Source of the DNA: Nocardioides daejeonensis
Lineage (GTDB): Bacteria > Actinomycetota > Actinomycetes > Propionibacteriales > Nocardioidaceae
Direction of reading: 5' to 3'
Length of the DNA stretch: 64,000 bases
NCBI RefSeq assembly: GCF_003194585.1
Contig: NZ_QHKZ01000003.1
Span: forward strand, 186,001 to 250,000
A program made the translations under genes and the position numbers. Position 1 is the first letter of the stretch, and every line of letters begins with the position of its first letter. This document shows, piece after piece, positions 51,951 through 62,319 of this stretch. Under the pieces are notes generated by a model, which did no database searches, was not told the DNA's origin, and was given only the letters and a program-made list of their open reading frames with translations.

Positions 51951-52132
51951 GTCGACTTCGCCCAAATCACCGGTTGAGTTCGCGCAAACGGCCACCATCT
52001 GCGCGAACTCGACGCTTGTTCTGCGCGAACTCGACCCGCCATTTGCGCGAACTCGACCCGCCATACGCGCGAACTCAACCCGCCATTTGCGCGAACTCGA
52101 CCCGCCATTTGCGCGAACTCGCGCACCTCAGG
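51951..52132. repeat. 22-bp tandem repeat array, two opposed arms
   Basis: Two copies in one direction start at 51951 and 51973 (core AGTTCGCGCAAA in the second). Six copies in the other direction, core GCGCGAACTCGACCCGCC, start at 52001, 52023, 52045, 52067, 52089 and 52111, all exactly 22 bp apart. The last copy runs over the stop codon of the uracil-DNA glycosylase gene (52128-52130). Same family as 11001-11158. Bases 51893-51950 hold nothing I can name. Confidence 0.9.
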
Positions 52133-52985
52133 GGGCGGGCAGGGAGAGGTCGGCAGCGCGGCGCAGGACGTCGTCGAGCATGTCGGGGGTGAGGCGGCCC
52201 GTGTGGGTGTTGTGCTGACTGGGGTGGTAGCAGCCGAGCAGGGTCACCTCATCGGTGCGCAGCGGCCGGGTCAAGGTGACCTCAGCGGCGTGACCGAACT
52301 TCGGCGCCGGGGCCGGCAGCTCGAAGCCGGCGTCGGCCAGCGCTCGCAACGTCGCCGCCCAGCCGAAGGCCCCGAGGGCCACCAGCACCCGCAACTGCGG
52401 CAGCAGGAGCTGGAGCTCCCGGGAGATCCAGGGCGCGCACGTGTCCCGTTCCTCCGGCGTGGGCTTGTTGGCTGGTGGAGCGCAACGCACCGGCGAGATC
52501 AGCCGCGCACCGATCAGCCGCTGCCCGTCGCCGGCATGACGACTGGTCGGCAACGCGGCGAAGCCGGTGCGGTGCAGGCTGGCGAAGAGCCAGTCGCCCG
52601 AGGAGTCGCCGGTGAAGTTGCGCCCGGTGCGGTTGGCGCCGTGGGCTGCCGGGGCCAGCCCGACCACCGCCACCCGCGGCTCCGGGTCCCCCCAGCCAGG
52701 CACCGGCCGGCCCCAATAGGGCTCGTCACGGAAGGCGGCCCGCTTCTCACCCGCCACCTGCTCCCGCCAGGCGACCAGCCGCGGACACGCCCCGCAGCGA
52801 CTGATCCGTGCGCCCAGGGTCTCCAGGTCCCGTGCCCCGGCGGCGAGGCGGCGTACGCCTGGAGCGGAGCGGGCAACCGGAGTGTCGGGATGCGCCAGGT
52901 CGTCGGGCCAGCCGGTGGCGGCGGGCACCGGGGAGGGGAATGGCGCACCCGTGACCGGGTGCGGCAGGAGCTCCTCCCCGGGCAC
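52128..52985 (-). CDS. udgB: Family 5 uracil-DNA glycosylase
   Basis: A 285-residue iron-sulfur glycosylase. Motif A is VVGLAPAAHGANRTGR (about residues 108-122), with Ala-Ala instead of the usual polar catalytic residue, which defines UdgB. The 4Fe-4S cysteines are C64 and C67 in SRCGACPRL and the pair in RCAPPANKPTPEERDTC. Motif C is CYHPSQHNTHTGRLT. It removes uracil, and in homologs hypoxanthine, from DNA. It is 2 bp after the ppx gene. Confidence 0.92.
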   Translation of the reverse strand: MPGEELLPHPVTGAPFPSPVPAATGWPDDLAHPDTPVARSAPGVRRLAAGARDLETLGARISRCGACPRLVAWREQVAGEKRAAFRDEPYWGRPVPGWGDPEPRVAVVGLAPAAHGANRTGRNFTGDSSGDWLFASLHRTGFAALPTSRHAGDGQRLIGARLISPVRCAPPANKPTPEERDTCAPWISRELQLLLPQLRVLVALGAFGWAATLRALADAGFELPAPAPKFGHAAEVTLTRPLRTDEVTLLGCYHPSQHNTHTGRLTPDMLDDVLRRAADLSLPAP

Positions 52986-52987
52986 GA

Positions 52988-53908
52988 TCAGACCAACGAC
53001 CAGGCGATGCCGTCGAGGATGTCGGCCTCGGAGACCACGATCGAGCCGACCCCGGTCCGCTCCAGCACCCGATCGAGCACCAGCGCACCGGCACCGATCA
53101 CGTCGGCGCGGCCGGGGTGCATGTAGGGCAGGGCGAGCCGCTCCTCGACGGTCATCCCGAGGTACGCCGCCGCCTGCAGATGGACGGCGTCGCGCGGCAG
53201 CACCGACTGGTCGATCCGCTCCCGGTCGTAGCGGTCCAGGCCGAGCACGCCTGCCGCGACGGTGAGGATCGTGCCGGCGACGCCGACCACCGTCGCAGCC
53301 TCGGAAGGATCGACCGGGCAGGCGTCGAGCGCGGCGTCGATGTCCGAGGCGGCGGCCGCCACCTGCGCCGGGGTCGGCGGGTCACCGCCCAGGTGACGTT
53401 CGTGCATCCGCACCGACCCGATGTCCATCGAGTGTGCCTGCCGGACCCCCGAGGCGAGGTCGCCGAGGATGAGCTCCGTCGACCCGCCACCGATGTCGAC
53501 CACGAGCAACGGCTCGGGGTGGCTCGCGCGCAGGTTGCGGACCGCGCCGTCGAAGGAGAGCCGCGCCTCCTCAGTGCCGGCGACCACATCGGGGCGCACC
53601 CCGAGCCGGGCGGCGACACCTGCTGCGAACTCCTCACCGTTGCGGGCGTCCCGGGCCGCCGAGGTGGCACAGAACCGGACCCGCTCCACCGGGTGCTGCG
53701 CGACCAGCGCGGCGTACTCGTCGATCGCGGCGAAGGTCCTCTCCAAGGCTTCTGGGGCCAGCTCGCCCGTGCGGTCCACGCCCTGGCCCAACCGGACCAT
53801 CCGCGACTCCCGCACCCGTACGTCGGCCCGCCCGGTCTCCCGGTCCAGGTCGGCAACCATCAGCTTGATGGTGTTGGTGCCGCAATCGACCGCGGCGACG
53901 GTGGTCAT
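52988..53908 (-). CDS. Ppx/GppA family exopolyphosphatase
   Basis: A 306-residue protein of the exopolyphosphatase / pppGpp phosphatase family. The phosphate loop VAAVDCGTNTIKLMVADLD starts the protein, LLVVDIGGGSTELILGD is the second nucleotide motif, and FCATSAARDARNGEEF carries the basic residues. It is a short form without the C-terminal HD domain, like Ppx1 of actinobacteria. Polyphosphate is the likely substrate. The ATG at 53908 follows the DUF501 stop closely. Order eno-ftsB-DUF501-ppx is conserved in M. tuberculosis (Rv1023-Rv1026). Confidence 0.9.
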   Translation of the reverse strand: MTTVAAVDCGTNTIKLMVADLDRETGRADVRVRESRMVRLGQGVDRTGELAPEALERTFAAIDEYAALVAQHPVERVRFCATSAARDARNGEEFAAGVAARLGVRPDVVAGTEEARLSFDGAVRNLRASHPEPLLVVDIGGGSTELILGDLASGVRQAHSMDIGSVRMHERHLGGDPPTPAQVAAAASDIDAALDACPVDPSEAATVVGVAGTILTVAAGVLGLDRYDRERIDQSVLPRDAVHLQAAAYLGMTVEERLALPYMHPGRADVIGAGALVLDRVLERTGVGSIVVSEADILDGIAWSLV

Positions 53909-53912
53909 GCAC

Positions 53913-54437
53913 TCATCCCGCGTCGACCCCGGCGTCGGCACCGTTCCCGTCGTCGACGGAGACGCAGGACCCGGAGGCCCACCACTCACCGAGCAGGTCC
54001 AGCACCTCGTCGCCGAGCGGGTTCACTCCACGCCCCTGAGCGAGCGACTGGCCGGCAAGCACGTGCAGGCACTTCACCCGGTCCGGCATCCCCCCGGCCG
54101 AGATGCCCTCGATCTCCGGCACCTGGCCGATCGCCTCACGCGCTGCGAGGTAGGCCTCGTGGGCCCCTCGATAGGCGGCTGCCAGCTCCTGGTCGTCGGC
54201 CAGGCGCGCCTGCATCTCCTTCATCAGGCCAGAGGCCTCGAGGGTGCCGATCCGCGACGCCGCCTTGGGGCAGGTCAGATAGAAGGTCGTCGGGAACGGC
54301 GTCCCGTTCTCCAGGCGCGGTCTGGTGGTCACCACATCGGGATTGCCGCACGGGCAGCGGTGCCCGACGCCGGCGATCCCTCGTGGCGCCCGGCCCAGCT
54401 GAGCCTCGATCGCGGCCTCGTCGTCGGGGCTGATCAC
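53913..54437 (-). CDS. DUF501 family protein
   Basis: A 174-residue DUF501 protein, nearly always found between ftsB and ppx in actinobacteria. GIAGVGHRCPCGNPDVV has the conserved CxC, FPTTFYLTCPKAASRIGTLE a third cysteine, and GMPDRVKCLHVLAGQSLAQG a fourth with a histidine, so metal binding is likely. The GTG at 54437 overlaps the ftsB stop (GTGA). Function is unknown. Orthologous to Rv1025. Confidence 0.9.
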   Translation of the reverse strand: MISPDDEAAIEAQLGRAPRGIAGVGHRCPCGNPDVVTTRPRLENGTPFPTTFYLTCPKAASRIGTLEASGLMKEMQARLADDQELAAAYRGAHEAYLAAREAIGQVPEIEGISAGGMPDRVKCLHVLAGQSLAQGRGVNPLGDEVLDLLGEWWASGSCVSVDDGNGADAGVDAG

Positions 54438-54997
54438 TGCTGCGGTGCCTCCAGCTTGTCTGCAGGAGCATCCTGCTTGGTCTCTGCTGCGGTGGGTGGG
54501 TCTCCGGCCAGAAGCACCGACTCCCAGGCGACGTCCCACCAGGCGGGGGTCGGCGCCTCCTCCGTGCCGGCCGGCGCGCTGAGCGGCTGGTCGACGTCGA
54601 GCGGCCGTCCGTTCTTGTCCAGGACCCGGTAGGCCCGCTCCCCCGGCATCACGAAGTTGAAGCGCTCGCGCGCCTGCTGCTCGGCGTACGCGTCGTCGTC
54701 CCAGCGCCGCTTCTCGCGCTCCAGCACCGAGATCTCCTGCTCGCTCTGCGCGATCTGGGCCTTCAGGTCGGCGATGTGCTCGCGCTGCTGGAGCCAGGTC
54801 TTGAGGCTGGAGGCATAGGAGACGGTGAGCACGGCGACCACGACGAAGAGCACCGTCGCGCGCCCGGTGAGCCGGGGGCGCGTACGTGGGGCCCGTGCTG
54901 CCGCCGTCGCGCCCGGACGCCGGCCGGCACCGCGCGAGGCCGCCGGTCGGCGGCTGCCGCGAGGGCCCTGGCTCCGGGCGGGACGACGGTCTGCCAC
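54434..54997 (-). CDS. ftsB: FtsB/DivIC septum formation protein
   Basis: A 187-residue bitopic membrane protein: basic cytoplasmic tail, one span at about residues 47-64 (ATVLFVVVAVLTVSYASS), then an extracytoplasmic coiled coil (REHIADLKAQIAQSEQEISV) and the FtsB signature DDDAYAEQQARERFNFVMPG. It joins FtsL and FtsQ at the division septum. The C-terminal tail of about 50 residues is acidic and proline-rich. It starts 3 bp after the eno stop. Confidence 0.9.
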   Translation of the reverse strand: MADRRPARSQGPRGSRRPAASRGAGRRPGATAAARAPRTRPRLTGRATVLFVVVAVLTVSYASSLKTWLQQREHIADLKAQIAQSEQEISVLEREKRRWDDDAYAEQQARERFNFVMPGERAYRVLDKNGRPLDVDQPLSAPAGTEEAPTPAWWDVAWESVLLAGDPPTAAETKQDAPADKLEAPQQ

Positions 54998-55000
54998 GGA

Positions 55001-56677
<1,677 letters not shown>

Positions 56678-57112
56678 ATGAACGACCTCCCCGACACCGA
56701 GCAGTCAGCTGTCGCCGCAGTGAGCCTGGCCTGGAAAGCCGCCTACAACGCGCGGGACGTGGAGGCGGTTGCCGCGCTCTACAACGACGACGCCGTGCTC
56801 AGCGTGCCCGGCATGCCCCATCTGCAGGGCCGCGGGGCGATCGCCGACTTCTTCCGGGCTCGGATCGAGCTCGCCGCCGGCGCGGACCTTCGGGTCGAGG
56901 ACGTCCCCCTGGGGCCGGTCGTCGTCTCCGGCGACCTGGCTTGGCAGTGGCAGACCTTCGAGATGGTGCACGGCACGAAGGGCGTCGTCGGCAACGGCGC
57001 CCTGTGCACGCTCTTCCGGCGGGTCTCGGGCAGCTGGCTGATCGCAGGTGACATCTCCAACCTCGCTGAGCCGCGAGTGGATCTCTACGCCCACGTCGCT
57101 GCTCTGCCCTGA
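56678..57112 (+). CDS. SnoaL/SgcJ-type NTF2-like protein
   Basis: A 144-residue protein of the NTF2 fold (SgcJ/EcaC group). AWKAAYNARDVEAVAALYND and DDAVLSVPGMPHLQGRGAIA are the usual first helices, with LVxxGDLAWQWQTFEMVHG and LFRRVSGSWLIAGDISN as later strands. Such proteins bind or isomerise small molecules; no substrate can be named. The ATG at 56678 is preceded by GGAG. Single gene. Confidence 0.85.
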   Translation: MNDLPDTEQSAVAAVSLAWKAAYNARDVEAVAALYNDDAVLSVPGMPHLQGRGAIADFFRARIELAAGADLRVEDVPLGPVVVSGDLAWQWQTFEMVHGTKGVVGNGALCTLFRRVSGSWLIAGDISNLAEPRVDLYAHVAALP

Positions 57113-57181
57113 GCGCGCCCGCGCCGCCCCGGACGGCCACCGGATTGGCAGGCGCGCGCCAGGGGTCCATACTCAGCACCC

Positions 57182-57745
57182 ATGTCGTCGCTTCGTTCCA
57201 CCTCGCTCCGCCTGCTCGCCGTCGTCCTGAGCGTGGCCCTGGTTGCGTCGGGCTGCTCCGGTGACGACAAGGAGGCGAAGGACGGCCCGGCGCCGGTCTC
57301 CGCATCCGCAGTGGAGACACTCGTCAGCACCGGCGCGAACCAGCTCGCGGCCGGCGAGGTGGAGGCGGCCCGCGGCACGTTCGCCAGCGTGCTGACCCTC
57401 GACCCCAGCAACCTGCTTGCCCACTACAACCTGGGGTTGATCGCGCAGCAGGACGGCGACACCGCCACCGCGATCAAGGAGTACGACGCCGCGCTCGCCA
57501 CCGACCCGGCGTACGGGCCGGCGCTGTTCAACAAGGCGATCCTCCTCGAGAAGACCGACCTCGAGGAGGCGGTCGCCCTCTACCAGCTCGCCGCCGAGGC
57601 GCAGCCCGAGTTCGCTCCTACCCAGATGCGCCTCGGCTTCGCGCTCGTGCACCTCGGCCGTGTGGAGGAGGGCGAGAAGCACCTCGCTCGAGGCCTCAAG
57701 CTCGACCCGTCGATGAAGGACGTAGTCGCACCGGACTACGACTGA
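57182..57745 (+). CDS. TPR lipoprotein
   Basis: A 187-residue lipoprotein. SLRLLAVVLSVALVASGCSG gives the lipobox with Cys25. Three to four tetratricopeptide repeats follow, for example LDPSNLLAHYNLGLIAQQDG, DTATAIKEYDAALATDPAYG and AQPEFAPTQMRLGFALVHLG. TPR domains mediate protein contacts, so an extracytoplasmic assembly role is likely. Single gene. Confidence 0.85.
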   Translation: MSSLRSTSLRLLAVVLSVALVASGCSGDDKEAKDGPAPVSASAVETLVSTGANQLAAGEVEAARGTFASVLTLDPSNLLAHYNLGLIAQQDGDTATAIKEYDAALATDPAYGPALFNKAILLEKTDLEEAVALYQLAAEAQPEFAPTQMRLGFALVHLGRVEEGEKHLARGLKLDPSMKDVVAPDYD

Positions 57746-57824
57746 CTGACCCTTCGGCCATTTCTCACCCGAACAGGCCACTTCAGCGCGCCAACTGCCG
57801 CCGCGGACTTCTACGCTCTCGCGT

Positions 57825-58856
57825 ATGAATTCGACCCTCCGACGCACGCACGGCATCAGCGCCGCAGCTGCCTCCCTGGCCATCGCGGCAGTGCTCGCCC
57901 CCGTCGGGGGAAGCGCCTCGGCAGCCGCGGCGAAGGACGACACGCCTTCGACGCTGCGTGCCTGCTTCGACCGCAGCACGGGCAACCTGACCCTGCTCTT
58001 CAACAAGCCGGGGCATCGCAGCTGTGACGCCGGCGAGACCAAGATCTCCTGGCGCACCGCCGGTCAGCGCGGCGCCAAGGGCGACCGCGGCGCGACCGGT
58101 GCCACCGGCCCCCAGGGCGCCACGGGCGCCGTCGGCCCCCAGGGACCGCAGGGCGAGGCGGGACCGCAGGGCATCGCCGGACCGGCGGGCGCTACGGGTA
58201 ACACCGGACCCGCGGGAGCGGCCGGACCCCAGGGACCGCAGGGTGTCCAGGGACTGCCCGGGCTTCCGGGCACGCAAGGCCCGGCCGGCGACCTCGGCCC
58301 TGTCGGCCCGCAGGGTCAGATCGGCCCCCAGGGACCGCAGGGAGTCGCTGGTCCCATCGGTCCGCAAGGTCTGACCGGTGAAACTGGCTCCGACGGTGCA
58401 CAGGGGATCCAGGGCATCCCCGGCACCCCAGGCTCGCCAGGTGCCCCCGGCATGCAGGGCGTGCAGGGTGATCCTGGCCCGGTCGGCCCCCCGGGCGACC
58501 CCGGTCCGCAGGGCCCGGAGGGCCCTCAGGGCATCCCGGGGCCGGCGGGCCCTCAGGGCATCCCGGGGCCGGCGGGATCGGTCTCCTACTACTTCAACAG
58601 CACCATCACGACAGGCGTCAGCAGCGTCACCGGCGATCTCATCACCGCTGCCTGCCAAGCGGGCGACCTCGCAGTGGGTGGTGGGCAATACGGCTCCACC
58701 ACCCACGTCAACGTCGGCTGGTATGACTCGTTCCCGAGCACCACAGCAGGCGTGCCCACGACCACCGCACCACAGGCATGGTCCTCCACCTATGCCAGCA
58801 CGGACGCCACGGGCAGCGGGACCGTCTACGTCGTGTGCCTCGACCAAACACCCTGA
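57825..58856 (+). CDS. Secreted collagen-like protein with 57 G-x-y triplets
   Basis: A 343-residue exported protein. Residues 1-35 are a signal peptide ([17 protein letters not shown]). A short cysteine-containing N-terminal domain is followed by an unbroken G-x-y tract from G80 to residue 250 (57 triplets; GPQ, GPA and GPV are common, with charged triplets near the start), then a C-terminal globular domain with two cysteines. Such tracts form collagen triple helices at bacterial surfaces. Proline in the Y position is rare, as expected without prolyl hydroxylation. The ATG at 57825 starts the signal. Confidence 0.85.
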   Translation: MNSTLRRTHGISAAAASLAIAAVLAPVGGSASAAAAKDDTPSTLRACFDRSTGNLTLLFNKPGHRSCDAGETKISWRTAGQRGAKGDRGATGATGPQGATGAVGPQGPQGEAGPQGIAGPAGATGNTGPAGAAGPQGPQGVQGLPGLPGTQGPAGDLGPVGPQGQIGPQGPQGVAGPIGPQGLTGETGSDGAQGIQGIPGTPGSPGAPGMQGVQGDPGPVGPPGDPGPQGPEGPQGIPGPAGPQGIPGPAGSVSYYFNSTITTGVSSVTGDLITAACQAGDLAVGGGQYGSTTHVNVGWYDSFPSTTAGVPTTTAPQAWSSTYASTDATGSGTVYVVCLDQTP

Positions 58857-58871
58857 TCACCGCGCGCTTGG

Positions 58872-58910
58872 GCGGTCCGGTTATGTCATCCAGCGACACA
58901 ACCGGACCGC
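58872..58910 (+). terminator. Hairpin terminator of the collagen-like gene
   Basis: GCGGTCCGGTT (58872-58882) pairs with AACCGGACCGC (58900-58910) over 11 bp, with an inner TGTC/GACA pairing. It is 16 bp after the stop. Confidence 0.75.
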
Positions 58911-59045
58911 TCTGACGCATTTTCCTGCGCGCTTTCGCTTGCCCGCCGCCCGCTGTTCACTTGCCCGCTATGGCATGGCCAACGCCGCCTTCGATGGTGC
59001 GCGCGAGCCCCCGTCGTACGGGGGACGTTGAACGAAAGGCAGCGC

Positions 59046-61673
59046 ATGTCCCCCCGTCGAAGCGTCGCCGCAGCCGCGGTCGCCGTCCTTCCCCTGTCTC
59101 TCCTTGCCGTCGCCGGAGCGAGCGCACCGGGCGTCGCAGCGGGCGCGCCCGCTCCAGCGTCGTCGGCGTTCCACCGCACCGCGACCTTCCCGGTCTACGA
59201 GAACCTGCCGTCCGGCGTCGACCCGAGCAGCCCCACCGTCGCCGAGATCTCCGCAGTCTCCGAGGACGGGAAGACGCTCATCCACACCGACGCGCTGGGC
59301 AAACGGATCGGCTTCCTCGACATCGCCGACCCCCGAGCACCTCGCGGCCTTGGCACCATCGACCTCGCCGCCGGGCACGCGGACGACCAGCCCACCAGCG
59401 TCGCGGTCGTCGGTGACTACGTGCTCGTCGTGATCGACAGCACCGGCGGCGACTTCGGCCATCCGAGCGGTCGCGTCGACGTACTCCGCATCTCCGACCG
59501 CAGCCTCGTCACCACCATCGACCTCGGCGGCCAGCCGGACTCCATCGCGATCAGCCCGGACAAGAAGTATGCCGCCATCGCGATCGAGAACCAGCGCGAC
59601 GAGGAGTTCACGCCCGACGGCGGCGACGAGGGCGATCTCCCGCAGCTTCCCGCCGGCGGTCTGGTGGTGCTCGACCTGGCCGGTGCTCCCACCGGCTGGA
59701 CCGCCAGCACCGTGCCGTTCACGAACGCGGACGGATCGGCACTCGACTCCTTCGTCGCGGCCGGGATCGACACCCCGGAGGACCCGGAGCCGGAGTACGT
59801 GGACGTCAACGCGGCCAACAAGGTCGCTGTGACGCTGCAGGAGAACAACGGCGTCGTGATCGTCGACCTGGCCTCGAGGTCGATCGACAAGGTCTTCTCC
59901 GCCGGCTCGGTGACCGTCAACGGCATCGACACCAAGAAGGACGGGCTCTTCGACCCGACCGGGTCGATCACCGCTCCGCGCGAGCCCGACTCGATCCAGT
60001 GGGTCGGCGACGGCCTGGTGGCGACCGCCAACGAGGGCGACTGGAAGGGCGGCACCCGTGGCTGGACGGTCTTCGACGCCGCCACCGGGGAGGTCCGCTG
60101 GGATGCTGGCAACTCGTTCGAGAAGATCGCCACGCGGCACGGCCTGCACACCGAGGACCGCGCGGCCAAGAAGGGCCCCGAGCCCGAAGGCCTGGCCTTC
60201 GACACCTTCGACGGTGTGCCCTACGCGTTCGTCGGCGCCGAGCGCAGCAACTTCGTCGCCGTCTACGACATGAGCATCCCGACCGCCCCGGAGTTCGTGC
60301 AGATCCTGCCCACCACCAACGGTCCCGAGGGTCTGCTGCCCATCCCGGGCCGCAATCTCATCGCTGTCTCCTCCGAGACCGACGAGGCGGCGAAGGGCGT
60401 CCGCGCGACGGTCAGCCTCTTCGCCTTCGGGCCGGGTGCCCCCGCCTTCCCGAGCGTCTACTCCGCGGACGTCGACGGCCAGCCCATCGGCTGGGGCGCC
60501 CTGGGTGCGTTGAGTGCCGACCCGGGCAACGCCGGACGGATGTGGACAGCCAGCGACGCGGCGTACAAGACGGGGCGGATCTACGGACTCGACACCACGC
60601 AGACTCCCGCCGTCATCGACGAGGTGATCGAGGTGACCGACGGCACCGGCGCCAAGCCGGCCATCGACATCGAGGGCCTGCACGCCCGTGCCGAGGGCGG
60701 CTTCTGGCTTGCGCTGGAGGGCGCGACGGGCGCGGAGAACAAGCTCGTCCGCACCGACTCCGACGGCGTCATCAAGCAGACGGTCGACCTGCCCGCCGCG
60801 ATCACCGATGGCCTGGCCAAGCAGGGACTCGAGGGGGTCAGCGCCTGGGGCACCGGCGGGCAGGAGACGGTCTTCGTGACCCTGCAGCGGGAGGTCGCTG
60901 GCGAGGAGTTCGTGCGGATCGGCCGGTACGCCGTCGCCACCGGCGAGTGGACCTGGTTCGCCTACTCGCTGGAGAAGACCGACGTGGCGGGCGACTGGCT
61001 CGGCCTCTCCGAGATCACCGCGCTCGGGCCCGACCTGGTCAGCGTGATCGAACGCGACAAGCTCAACGGCCCCCGGGCACGGGTCAAGCGCGTCTACACC
61101 GTCGACCTCGCCAAGGCGGGATCGACTCCCGCTGCCTCCTCCGCTCCAGGTGCCGCGCCCGCGCGGCCGGTCGCCAAGACCCTGGCCCTCGACCTGCTGC
61201 CGCACCTGCAGGCGCAGCAGGGTTGGACACAGGAGAAGGTCGAAGGCTTCGGCATCGCCGGTGACGGCCGGCTCTACGCGATCACCGACAACGACGGCCT
61301 GGCCGACGCCACCGGAGAGACCCAGCTGATCCGGCTCGGCACCGCCGCCAAGGCGCTGCCCGCCCTCTACGCGACGCGGACCACGGTCAAGGCCAACAAG
61401 GCCAAGGCGAAGCCCGGCAAGAAGGTGAAGGTCTCCGTCACCGTCACGGCCGGTCGCCTCGGCACCACGACCGGCAAGGTCACCGTCACCCTGGGCAAGC
61501 GCACGCTCGGCAAGGCCACGCTGAAGCACGGTAGGGCCGTCGTCCGGGTCAAGCTGACCAAGAAGCTGATCGGCAAGAAGAAGGCGATCAAGCTCGCGGC
61601 GACGTACGCCGGCACCTCCACCTCCGGAGCCAGCACCAGCAAGCCCGTGAAGGTCGCGATCCGCCGAAAGTAG
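59046..61673 (+). CDS. Secreted phytase-like (esterase-like) protein with Ig-like C-terminus
   Basis: An 875-residue exported protein. The signal peptide is VAAAAVAVLPLSLLAVAGAS with cleavage near GVAAGAP. A first propeller (residues about 60-400; VAVVGDYVLVVIDST, SIAISPDKKYAAIAIENQRD) leads to the phytase-like/esterase-like domain (about 440-780; GLHARAEGGFWLALEGATGA, EGFGIAGDGRLYAITDNDGL). A lysine-rich Ig-like domain closes it (VTAGRLGTTTGKVTVTLGKR). The ATG at 59046 has AAAGG upstream. A phosphate-ester role is suggested by family name only. Confidence 0.8.
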   Translation: MSPRRSVAAAAVAVLPLSLLAVAGASAPGVAAGAPAPASSAFHRTATFPVYENLPSGVDPSSPTVAEISAVSEDGKTLIHTDALGKRIGFLDIADPRAPRGLGTIDLAAGHADDQPTSVAVVGDYVLVVIDSTGGDFGHPSGRVDVLRISDRSLVTTIDLGGQPDSIAISPDKKYAAIAIENQRDEEFTPDGGDEGDLPQLPAGGLVVLDLAGAPTGWTASTVPFTNADGSALDSFVAAGIDTPEDPEPEYVDVNAANKVAVTLQENNGVVIVDLASRSIDKVFSAGSVTVNGIDTKKDGLFDPTGSITAPREPDSIQWVGDGLVATANEGDWKGGTRGWTVFDAATGEVRWDAGNSFEKIATRHGLHTEDRAAKKGPEPEGLAFDTFDGVPYAFVGAERSNFVAVYDMSIPTAPEFVQILPTTNGPEGLLPIPGRNLIAVSSETDEAAKGVRATVSLFAFGPGAPAFPSVYSADVDGQPIGWGALGALSADPGNAGRMWTASDAAYKTGRIYGLDTTQTPAVIDEVIEVTDGTGAKPAIDIEGLHARAEGGFWLALEGATGAENKLVRTDSDGVIKQTVDLPAAITDGLAKQGLEGVSAWGTGGQETVFVTLQREVAGEEFVRIGRYAVATGEWTWFAYSLEKTDVAGDWLGLSEITALGPDLVSVIERDKLNGPRARVKRVYTVDLAKAGSTPAASSAPGAAPARPVAKTLALDLLPHLQAQQGWTQEKVEGFGIAGDGRLYAITDNDGLADATGETQLIRLGTAAKALPALYATRTTVKANKAKAKPGKKVKVSVTVTAGRLGTTTGKVTVTLGKRTLGKATLKHGRAVVRVKLTKKLIGKKKAIKLAATYAGTSTSGASTSKPVKVAIRRK

Positions 61674-61701
61674 CCGCTCCCCTCCGCTCGCTGTAACGCG
61701 G

Positions 61702-61740
61702 GTCGTGGTCGCTTCGCAAGGGCTGTGAAGCGACCACGAC
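61702..61740. terminator. Two-way hairpin terminator
   Basis: GTCGTGGTCGCTTC (61702-61715) and GAAGCGACCACGAC (61727-61740) form a perfect 14-bp stem with an 11-base loop, between the convergent phytase-like gene and mazG. Confidence 0.8.
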
Positions 61741-61767
61741 AGCAACTCAGCGTTGCAGCGAGTGGGG

Positions 61768-62247
61768 CTAGCGCTCGGTCGCCTTGACCTGTTCCCAGAT
61801 CGCGTTGACCTCGGCAGCCGTCAGGGGCGGGTCGTCGGGTGCCCGGCCGAGGGAGGCCGGGTCGAAGACGTGCGGATTGCGACGGCGGAGCTTGGCCGTG
61901 ATGCCAGCCGCGACGTCGTCCATCGTGAAGGCGCCCCGCTCCTCGGCGACAGCTGCATGGAAGACGACCTGGAGCAGCAGATCGCCCAGCTCCTCGCAGA
62001 GATGCGCGTCGTCGCTCTCGTGGACCGCCTCCTCGACCTCCGCCGCCTCCTCGCGGAGGTAAGGCAGCAGCGACTCGTGCGTCTGCTCGGCCTTCCAGGC
62101 GCACTCGGCGCGCAGCCTGCGCATGATCTCGACAAGCTCGATCAACGGATTCGACTCGGCCAGCGGGACTGGCTCGGCCAGCGGCGCTGGCTCGATTGAC
62201 GGGGCTGGCTCGGAGGTCATGTCAGGCGATCCGCGCTCACTCGCCAT
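61768..62247 (-). CDS. mazG: MazG nucleotide pyrophosphohydrolase
   Basis: A 159-residue single-domain MazG. The metal-binding helices are YLREEAAEVEEAVHE and HLCEELGDLLLQVVFHA with the EExxE and ExxD pattern. It hydrolyses NTPs to NMP and pyrophosphate, cleaning oxidised or stray nucleotides. Full-length MazG has two such domains; here only one is present. The N-terminus is a proline/serine-rich stretch; the ATG at 62220 is an alternative start. A repeat array lies directly upstream. Confidence 0.88.
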   Translation of the reverse strand: MASERGSPDMTSEPAPSIEPAPLAEPVPLAESNPLIELVEIMRRLRAECAWKAEQTHESLLPYLREEAAEVEEAVHESDDAHLCEELGDLLLQVVFHAAVAEERGAFTMDDVAAGITAKLRRRNPHVFDPASLGRAPDDPPLTAAEVNAIWEQVKATER

Positions 62248-62253
62248 GCTGAA

Positions 62254-62319
62254 GCTGGCGTTTCAACGGAGCGGAACTGGCGTTTCGACATGCTGGAGCT
62301 GGCGTCTCGGCGGCGTCAG
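62254..62319 (+). repeat. 22-bp tandem repeat array, three copies
   Basis: Copies start at 62254, 62276 and 62298, core CTGGCGTTTCAAC or CTGGCGTCTCGGC, period exactly 22 bp. The third copy overlaps the stop codon of the SurA-like gene (62316-62318). Same family as 16815-16964 and 21161-21248. Confidence 0.85.

Noticed and set aside
58968..61745. 925-codon open frame opposite the phytase-like gene
   Set aside because: No signal or domain pattern; composition is that of an antisense shadow of a GC-rich gene, while the plus-strand protein has signal peptide and domains.
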